Shown one piece after another: positions 6,209-10,491 of a stretch of 10,491 bases of DNA. Both the position numbers and the translations under genes were made by a program. Under the pieces are notes generated by a model, which did no database searches, was not told where the DNA came from, and worked only from the letters and a program-made list of their open reading frames with translations. This DNA comes from WS-11 sp035275545 (GTDB taxonomy: Bacteria > Eisenbacteria > RBG-16-71-46), in assembly GCA_035275545.1 (NCBI GenBank), contig DATEMP010000340.1, positions 1 through 10,491 of the forward strand, given 5' to 3'. Within the stretch, counting starts at the first letter, position 1, and each line of letters opens with the position of its first letter.

Positions 6209-7420
6209 CTACGCGGTGAAGAAGCGACGCCGGATGATCAGCATCGCCGCGGCGCCCAGCGCGAGCGCGCCGAACAGCAGGATCATGGGCCGGTTGCTCG
6301 CGGTGCGCGGCAGCGACTCCGGGTTCTCGCCGTTCGCCGGCGCGTTCCCGTCCGGGTTCGCCTGCGCGTACGCATCGTTGGTTGCGTTCTCGTCCGTGAC
6401 CGTCTGCCCGTTCTCGTCCACCGCCGCGTTCCCGTTCGCGTCGGTCGGCCGGTTCTCGGCCGTGGTGGCGTCGTAGCCGGTGGTGTGGTCGGCCGAGGCG
6501 GAGGTGGCCGTGGCCGATCCGCCGCCCGCCGAGGACCAGCAATCGTCCACGTTCTGGGCGACCAGGAACTCGCTGTCGCGCGTGTACGCGTAGGCCTGCT
6601 CCCGGTTCAGCATGCCCTCCGTGATCCGATGGATCCCCTTCGCGTAGTACCGGCCGTCGCGCATCCGCTTGAAGTCGATGCGGACGATCGAGCCGGGGGC
6701 GACGTCCGCGGGGATCATCGTGTACGAGTCCATCGTCACGCCGACCTTCTGGCCCTGGTCGGTCGCGACCACCATGTGGTGATCGTTCACCGAGACCACG
6801 CTGCCGGTGATCATCGGGCGCGTGGACTGTTCGTAGGCGGTGGTGGCGGGGGTGGCCGTCATGACGCCGCCCGGCGAGTGTTCGCCGATGGGTTGAGGCT
6901 CGGTCACTCGCGGCCGTGCGTTGGCCGGGACGTAGCCGTGCTCACGCCGGTACTCGGCGCTCGAGAACGCGTTCCGCTCGTGCATCCCGTCGCCGGTGCT
7001 CGCGTACTGCTCGGTCGCCTCGTCGCGGGTGTTCGCGTAGGCCTGCTGGCGCTCGAAGGCCGCAACCGGCAGGTTGCCGCGCATGGGCATGACGCGCGTG
7101 GCGTAGAGGCGGCAGTTCTCGAGCGCCCGGAACTCGGCGCGCATGATCATCCCGGGCGCCAGGTCCCGCGGGGCGCTGGTGTGCGTGTCCAGCTCCAGCG
7201 TGATCTGTTGTCCCTGGTCGGTGTCGACCACCATCTCGCGGTCGTTCACCGTGACCACCGTGCCCGAGATCATCGGGCGCGAGGAGAGGTTGTAGGGAGT
7301 GGTGTTCGGGGGCGCCGACAGCGGCGCCGCGCTCGCCAGGGCCGCGACCGCCGCCAGCGACAGGAGGGCCATGGCACATGCGATCGCGCCCTTCGGGTGA
7401 GTCGTGTTGTTCATTCTCAT
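6209..7420 (-). CDS. Secreted protein with two OB-like (DUF5666-like) domains and an LPxTA C-terminal anchor
   Basis: This is a 403-residue protein. The start ATG 7420 has AAGGA 8 bases upstream; ATG 7414 is second choice. Longer in-frame starts run through the leader and are rejected. A signal peptide covers about 1-32. Two homologous domains follow (about 47-113 and 199-266), each opening RPMI-G-VV-VND and continuing MVV-TDQGQ and APG-I-R, the beta-rich layout of DUF5666-like OB folds. Each copy is followed by a short helix, R-QAYA-TRD (about 124-133 and again after domain 2). A linker rich in Asn, Asp and Gly (about 300-368) leads to LPRTAS (370-375), a hydrophobic helix and RRR near the end, the tripartite layout of a sortase-like sorting signal. 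I infer a surface- or membrane-anchored protein with unknown ligand. It is first in an operon with the glycine-zipper lipoprotein. Confidence 0.82.
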   Translation of the reverse strand: MRMNNTTHPKGAIACAMALLSLAAVAALASAAPLSAPPNTTPYNLSSRPMISGTVVTVNDREMVVDTDQGQQITLELDTHTSAPRDLAPGMIMRAEFRALENCRLYATRVMPMRGNLPVAAFERQQAYANTRDEATEQYASTGDGMHERNAFSSAEYRREHGYVPANARPRVTEPQPIGEHSPGGVMTATPATTAYEQSTRPMITGSVVSVNDHHMVVATDQGQKVGVTMDSYTMIPADVAPGSIVRIDFKRMRDGRYYAKGIHRITEGMLNREQAYAYTRDSEFLVAQNVDDCWSSAGGGSATATSASADHTTGYDATTAENRPTDANGNAAVDENGQTVTDENATNDAYAQANPDGNAPANGENPESLPRTASNRPMILLFGALALGAAAMLIIRRRFFTA

Positions 7421-7488
7421 GGGAGCCGTCCTTCGCAAGGTGAGGAGTCGACGCGGTGTTGCGAGCCAAGGGGAGCCCACGGAACAAC

Positions 7489-7504
7489 CGCATCTCCTGT
7501 GCCA
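7489..7504 (-). promoter_or_regulatory. Candidate sigma-54 (-24/-12) promoter
   Basis: On the minus strand TGGCAC (7504-7499) is followed, after 5 bases, by ATGC, giving the GG-N10-GC spacing required by sigma-54. The -24 half is perfect; the -12 half has ATGC instead of TTGC. Transcription would start near 7478, giving a leader of about 58 bases before the ATG at 7420. No activator site was identified. Confidence 0.4.
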
Positions 7505-7607
7505 TGCCGGGCGCCGCGCAAGAGCCTGCAATCATTGAGGGCACGCGCGATCGTGAGGGACGGACCGGGTTCCGCGTGTAATTCCTGCCGCCGGAAGTTT
7601 CAATCCC

Positions 7608-7627
7608 GCGCCCGGCCGGGAGGGCGC
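7608..7627 (-). terminator. Possible hairpin after the TIM-barrel-like lipoprotein gene
   Basis: GCGCCC (7608-7613) and GGGCGC (7622-7627) can pair around an 8-base loop, immediately downstream of the stop of the minus-strand gene ending at 7629. No U-tract follows, so the call is weak. Confidence 0.3.
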
Positions 7628-7628
7628 C

Positions 7629-8723
7629 CTACTTCCGTCCGCGCGCCCGATGCACCGCGTTCCGGTACGCCTCGGGCAGGTCCTGCGTGGTGCGCTGCTC
7701 GGTCCACCAGCGCGGCTTCTCGGAGTAGAGCCACACGTATTCGTCCGAGGCCTGGAGCGCCGCGCGCAGCACCGCCTCGAGCTGGGCGGGTGGGCGGAAG
7801 TTGCTGTCGGGGCGGGCCGTGCTCCAGCCCTTGCCCTGCCAGTCGTAGTCCATCCATATGCCGAAACCATATGAAACCACCTTCCGGAACTTCGACCGGT
7901 CCGCGACCAGCGAGAGCATCGGGCCGCGCGCCTGCTCGGCCAGGCGCGCGAACTCGGTGCCATCGCGCACCGGGTAGGCGCCCTCGAATCCCTCGATGAT
8001 CCGCGCCCGTCCGCGCGCCGCGTCCACCATGCCGTCCAGGAACGGCACCAGGAGCCCGTAGTCCTGGGTCCGCGGCGGGACGCGGTGTCGGGTCTGCTGG
8101 TCGTACGCCACCGACACGCCGAACGATGTGAACACCGTGATGTCGGGGAAGCTGTCCTGGAACGCCTCCATGAGCTGGGCGCCTCGCCGCCGAGCCTGCG
8201 CCACGTGATCGCTCCAGCCGCGCGCCGTGGTGTCGGGCTGCTTCGCGTAGTTCCAGAACGCGCGGTTCTCGTAGGGCTCGGTGTCGAAGCACACCCCCTT
8301 CGAGCCTCCGCGCCGGGCGACCGCGGCCGCGAGCCGCGCGTTGCCCAGCACCGCCGACCAGTCGTCGAACCATCCGAGGTCCACGGGCGTCACGTTGAAG
8401 CGGAGGAAGTTGTCGGTCAGCCTTCGGAACGGCGTGGCGCGCAGGTCGGCGAGCGCGGGCGCGAGCTCGTCCATCGTGAAGGCCTTCCGGCCCCAGCACT
8501 GCCACGAGAAGTTGCCGGGCTTGCCTTCGGGTGTGGCGTAGCTCAGGTGGTAGACGATCCCGTCGAACGGGGAGGCCTCGAGCTCCTCGATGTGGGCGCG
8601 CATGAAGGCGGGATCGGGCTCGTCCCAGCCCCATTCGATGAGCTTCTTGGAGCGCGAGCATCCCGCGGCGATGAGCGTGGCGCCTGCGGCCGCCACCAGC
8701 AGCACGCCCGCGATCCGGTTCAT
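7629..8723 (-). CDS. Lipoprotein, putative TIM-barrel glycoside-hydrolase-like protein
   Basis: This 364-residue protein has a signal peptide and lipobox IAAGC with cysteine 22; the +2 Ser fits outer-membrane sorting. The mature part begins KKLIEWGWDEPDPAFMRAHI and continues SPFDGIVYHL, a pattern I associate with uncharacterised glycoside-hydrolase-like TIM-barrel proteins of planctomycetes and acidobacteria. Acidic residues at strand ends, D147 and E149 in VCFDTEPYE and E in RIIEGFEGAY, are candidate catalytic residues. Many Trp and Tyr residues (WMDYDWQGKGW near the C-terminus) would suit carbohydrate contact. Family, substrate and activity are inferred, not shown. The start at 8723 lacks a strong Shine-Dalgarno (GGCGGGCG only), but the signal peptide begins right there. 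A terminator upstream separates it from the VOC gene, leaving only about 42 bases for a promoter. Confidence 0.78.
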   Translation of the reverse strand: MNRIAGVLLVAAAGATLIAAGCSRSKKLIEWGWDEPDPAFMRAHIEELEASPFDGIVYHLSYATPEGKPGNFSWQCWGRKAFTMDELAPALADLRATPFRRLTDNFLRFNVTPVDLGWFDDWSAVLGNARLAAAVARRGGSKGVCFDTEPYENRAFWNYAKQPDTTARGWSDHVAQARRRGAQLMEAFQDSFPDITVFTSFGVSVAYDQQTRHRVPPRTQDYGLLVPFLDGMVDAARGRARIIEGFEGAYPVRDGTEFARLAEQARGPMLSLVADRSKFRKVVSYGFGIWMDYDWQGKGWSTARPDSNFRPPAQLEAVLRAALQASDEYVWLYSEKPRWWTEQRTTQDLPEAYRNAVHRARGRK

Positions 8724-8765
8724 CGCCCGCCGATCCCGCGGAGCCCGGCGCCGGCCCGGTACGCG

Positions 8766-8798
8766 AAAGGGGGCAGCGGATGGTTTCCGCCGCCCCCT
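8766..8798 (-). terminator. Rho-independent terminator after the VOC gene
   Basis: On the minus strand a 13-bp stem (8798-8786 with 8780-8768, one G-U pair) with the 5-base loop AACCA ends in a short TTT. It lies 17 bases after the stop of the VOC gene and is the clearest minus-strand terminator in the window. Confidence 0.8.
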
Positions 8799-8814
8799 CG
8801 CCGCCGCGATGCGT

Positions 8815-9297
8815 TCAGCGTTGCGCCATGCTGGACATGAACTGCTTGCCGCGCTCCTGCAGCTCCTCGGTGCTCAGGTCCTCCTTGCGGGTGGCGATCG
8901 CCCAGATGTGGCCGAAGGGATCGGTCACCTGGCCGTACCGGTCGCCCCAGAACTGATCGGCGAGCGGCATCGATGCCTTGGCGCCCGCCGCGATCGCCTG
9001 GTTGTAGATCTTGTCGCAGTCCGTGACGTAGAGGTTGAGCACCACCGGGGTCCCGCCCAGCACGCTGGGGGACTTGGTGCCGCCCGGCGCGGGGATCTCG
9101 TCGTTCAGGAAGAAGCACGAGTCCCCGATCGTCATCGAGGCATGCATGATCATTCCGTTCGGACCCGGGAAGCGCGAGGTCTCCTTGGCTCCGAACGCCC
9201 GCTTGTAGAATTCGAGTGCCTGCGCTGCGTTCTTCACCGTCAGCTGGGGTGATACCGAGTGCTGGCCCTCGGGTATCGGGTTCCTGGCCTTTGCCAT
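8815..9297 (-). CDS. VOC family (PhnB-like glyoxalase-fold) protein
   Basis: This 160-residue cytosolic protein starts at ATG 9297, with GGAGG 7 bases before it. The PhnB-like subgroup of the vicinal oxygen chelate superfamily is recognised from VSPQLTVKNAAQALEFYKRAFGAKE near the N-terminus, the middle MIMHASMTIGDSCFFLNDE, and the signature FWGDRYGQVTDPFGHIWAIATR followed by LSTEEL. The paired beta-alpha-beta-beta-beta modules of the fold fit the length. Members include many proteins of unknown substrate, and the annotation as a demethylubiquinone methyltransferase sometimes attached to this group is not supported here. It is a single-gene unit: a strong terminator follows it, and the gene upstream is divergent. 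Confidence 0.9.
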   Translation of the reverse strand: MAKARNPIPEGQHSVSPQLTVKNAAQALEFYKRAFGAKETSRFPGPNGMIMHASMTIGDSCFFLNDEIPAPGGTKSPSVLGGTPVVLNLYVTDCDKIYNQAIAAGAKASMPLADQFWGDRYGQVTDPFGHIWAIATRKEDLSTEELQERGKQFMSSMAQR

Positions 9298-9622
9298 GAT
9301 GATCCTCCTGCCGTGCTCCGACGGCATTCGGGCGTGATGCGTCACCCTCCCTGGGCGAGTCCGCGCCGACCTCCGTGACACGCGGAGCGGCCAACCCAAA
9401 GGCTACGCGTGCGCCCGTCCGAGGTCGACATCCTTTCACCTTCCACATCCATGACATGGGGAGATCGCGACGCGCCATGCCCCGACCCTACCAAACGGGA
9501 GGCCCCGGGCGGCGCCGCCCGCATCGCGGCCGCCAGCACGACGGGCGAAAGTGCCGGGCGGGGCCGGCCGATAACGGGGGGAGCCGTTCCAAGCCGCCGC
9601 CAAAACCACGAGATCACACCCG
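9298..9622. other. 325-bp divergent intergenic region
   Basis: No gene is supported here; the frames crossing it are unremarkable high-GC open frames. It holds the VOC gene's Shine-Dalgarno at its left edge, small inverted repeats (GCCGT/ACGGC at 9310-9325 and CTCCG/CGGAG at 9371-9387), a 14-bp palindrome GGGCGGCGCCGCCC at 9507-9520, and the sigma-28-like element at 9547-9574. I could not identify a promoter for the VOC gene. Confidence 0.6.
9547..9574 (+). promoter_or_regulatory. Candidate sigma-28 (FliA/SigD-type) promoter
   Basis: GCCGATAA (9567-9574) is an exact match to the sigma-28 -10 element. Upstream lies GAAAGTGC (9547-9554), a partial match to TAAAGTTT, with a 12-base spacer, one longer than the classical 11. 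Transcription would start near 9581, about 42 bases before the ATPase start codon at 9623. Confidence 0.45.
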
Positions 9623-10491
9623 ATGCCCGCCCAGCCGTTCGGACTCGTCGAAAACCCGTTCGCACCGGGGCACGACCGGCGTTTCGTGTGCCCGACGCGC
9701 AAGCGCGACGAGGCACTGGACCTGCTGCGCAAGGCGATCGCCGAGCGGTCGCCGCTCGTCCTGGTCACGGGCGATCCGGGGATCGGCAAGACCTCGGTGG
9801 TCTGGGACGCGCTGAGCACGCCGTCGCTCATGGCGAGCGTCGCGGTCGTGACCCACGGCACGCTCGCCGACACCGGCCTCATCGAAGCCGCGTGTCATGC
9901 GTTCGGCATCGCCCCCGCTCCGCAGGGCGAGATGGTCGCGCTCCTCGAGCAGCACCTGTGTGACCTGCGCGTCCGAGGCCGTCGCGCGGTCCTGGTGATC
10001 GAGGACGCCCACGGGATCGAGCCCGCCCAGATCGAGGCCATCCAGACCCTTTCCGGCATGAAGGCGGAGGACCGCGAGCTGCTGCAGATCGTGCTGGTCG
10101 GACATCCCGCATTGGAGGGCAGGCTGGCGCGGTCGGCGACCCGGCTGCTCGAGCGCGTGTCGCGCCAGGTGCGGATCCTGCCGCTCTCGGCGGACGAGAC
10201 CCAGCGCTACCTGCACCATCGCGTGATGGTGGCGCGCGGCAACGGCGGCGCGATCTTCCCGTCCGAGACCTGCCGCGAGATCCACAGCTACACGTACGGG
10301 TACCCGCGCGACATCAACATCCTCGCCGGCCGGTCGCTCGAGCGCGCGGTACGCGAGAACGGACGCCACGTGACGCCCGACCACGTGCGGGCCGCAGTGG
10401 CGGTCGCGCGCCTGCGTGGCGAGACCACGTCGCCGCGCCCGGCCGCCGACGTTCCCGACTTCGCGCCCGCGCCGCCCGAGCCTGCGGCGGA
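9623..10491 (+). CDS. ExeA/GspA/MshM-type AAA ATPase (3'-partial)
   Basis: The visible 289 residues have no stop and run off the window. The N-terminus FGLVENPFAPGHDRRF matches the opening of the ExeA/GspA family. Walker A is GDPGIGKT (50-57). Walker B is AVLVIEDAH (122-130), with Glu and Asp in reversed order relative to the usual DE. Then follow the IVLVGHPALEGRL block, the RVSRQVRILPLSADET-RY block and YGYPRDINILAGRSLERA, the sensor-2 region with the family's G-PR-IN motif. ExeA-type ATPases help assemble type II secretion or type IV/MSHA pilus machinery, often through a C-terminal peptidoglycan-binding part. Here a Pro/Ala-rich linker begins at about 268, and the rest is unseen. The ATG at 9623 fits the family's N-terminus but has no good Shine-Dalgarno. 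A sigma-28-like promoter lies upstream. Confidence 0.88.
   Translation, partial: MPAQPFGLVENPFAPGHDRRFVCPTRKRDEALDLLRKAIAERSPLVLVTGDPGIGKTSVVWDALSTPSLMASVAVVTHGTLADTGLIEAACHAFGIAPAPQGEMVALLEQHLCDLRVRGRRAVLVIEDAHGIEPAQIEAIQTLSGMKAEDRELLQIVLVGHPALEGRLARSATRLLERVSRQVRILPLSADETQRYLHHRVMVARGNGGAIFPSETCREIHSYTYGYPRDINILAGRSLERAVRENGRHVTPDHVRAAVAVARLRGETTSPRPAADVPDFAPAPPEPAA

Noticed and set aside
7421..7531. Longer start for the OB-like protein
   Set aside because: The extra residues are Arg-rich, precede a proper signal peptide with its own AAGGA, and would overlap the sigma-54-like element.
6485..7999. 504-codon open frame on the plus strand
   Set aside because: It is antisense to two convincing minus-strand genes, has an Arg/Val/His-rich shadow composition, and shows no domain, signal peptide or ribosome-binding site.
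9507..9520. 14-bp palindrome GGGCGGCGCCGCCC as an attachment or operator site
   Set aside because: It is built only of G and C in a very GC-rich stretch, where such palindromes arise easily, and no integrase or second copy is present.
9375..9963. Plus-strand open frames overlapping the start of the ATPase
   Set aside because: They are in other frames than the clearly conserved ATPase, and their translations are low-complexity Arg/Pro/Ala.
1..10491. Defence system, prophage, CRISPR array, transposon or biosynthetic cluster
   Set aside because: I looked on both strands for the key proteins and for spaced direct repeats or terminal inverted repeats; only the in-gene 222-bp repeats were found.

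Overview
The window is high-GC bacterial chromosomal DNA (roughly two-thirds G+C by eye) with ten genes I can support: five on the plus strand and five on the minus strand. There is no rRNA, tRNA, CRISPR array, insertion sequence or integrase. The organism looks like a diderm of the FCB-type uncultured lineages, with Candidatus Eisenbacteria my best guess. The main reason is the secreted repeat protein at the left edge, which ends in a FlgD/T9SS-type C-terminal sorting domain, together with several outer-membrane-type lipoproteins and an ExeA/GspA-type ATPase. This placement is inference; no phylogenetic marker gene is present.

Layout, left to right. (1) The 3' part of a secreted adhesin-like protein with 74-residue divergent InlB-type B-repeats, closed by a UUCG-loop terminator. 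(2) A small tail-anchored protein built from two copies of a short motif of unknown function, then a stand-alone DUF2087 protein. (3) Convergent to these, a secreted purple-acid-phosphatase-like metallophosphoesterase and, upstream of it on the same strand, a secreted protein of unknown function. (4) Divergent from the latter, an AmpG/SLC33-like major facilitator transporter that may be translated from a leaderless message, ending in a hairpin shared with the next convergent operon. (5) A two-gene minus-strand operon: a secreted protein with two OB-like (DUF5666-like) domains and an LPxTA-type C-terminal anchor, followed by a glycine-zipper lipoprotein. A sigma-54-like -24/-12 element lies upstream. 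(6) A lipoprotein resembling a TIM-barrel glycoside-hydrolase-like family, preceded on the same strand by a VOC (PhnB-like) protein with a strong terminator between them. (7) At the right edge, the start of an ExeA/GspA/MshM-type AAA ATPase, 3'-truncated by the window and preceded by a sigma-28-like promoter.

Taken together this is an envelope and secretion-oriented neighbourhood. Seven of the ten products carry a signal peptide, lipobox, tail anchor, sorting signal or multiple membrane spans, or (adhesin) are secreted by inference from domain content. No classical defence, phage or biosynthetic cluster is visible. The most unusual elements are the OB-like/glycine-zipper operon with its LPxTA C-terminus, the duplicated-motif tail-anchored protein whose ribosome-binding site sits inside an inverted repeat, and the sigma-28-like promoter ahead of the ATPase.
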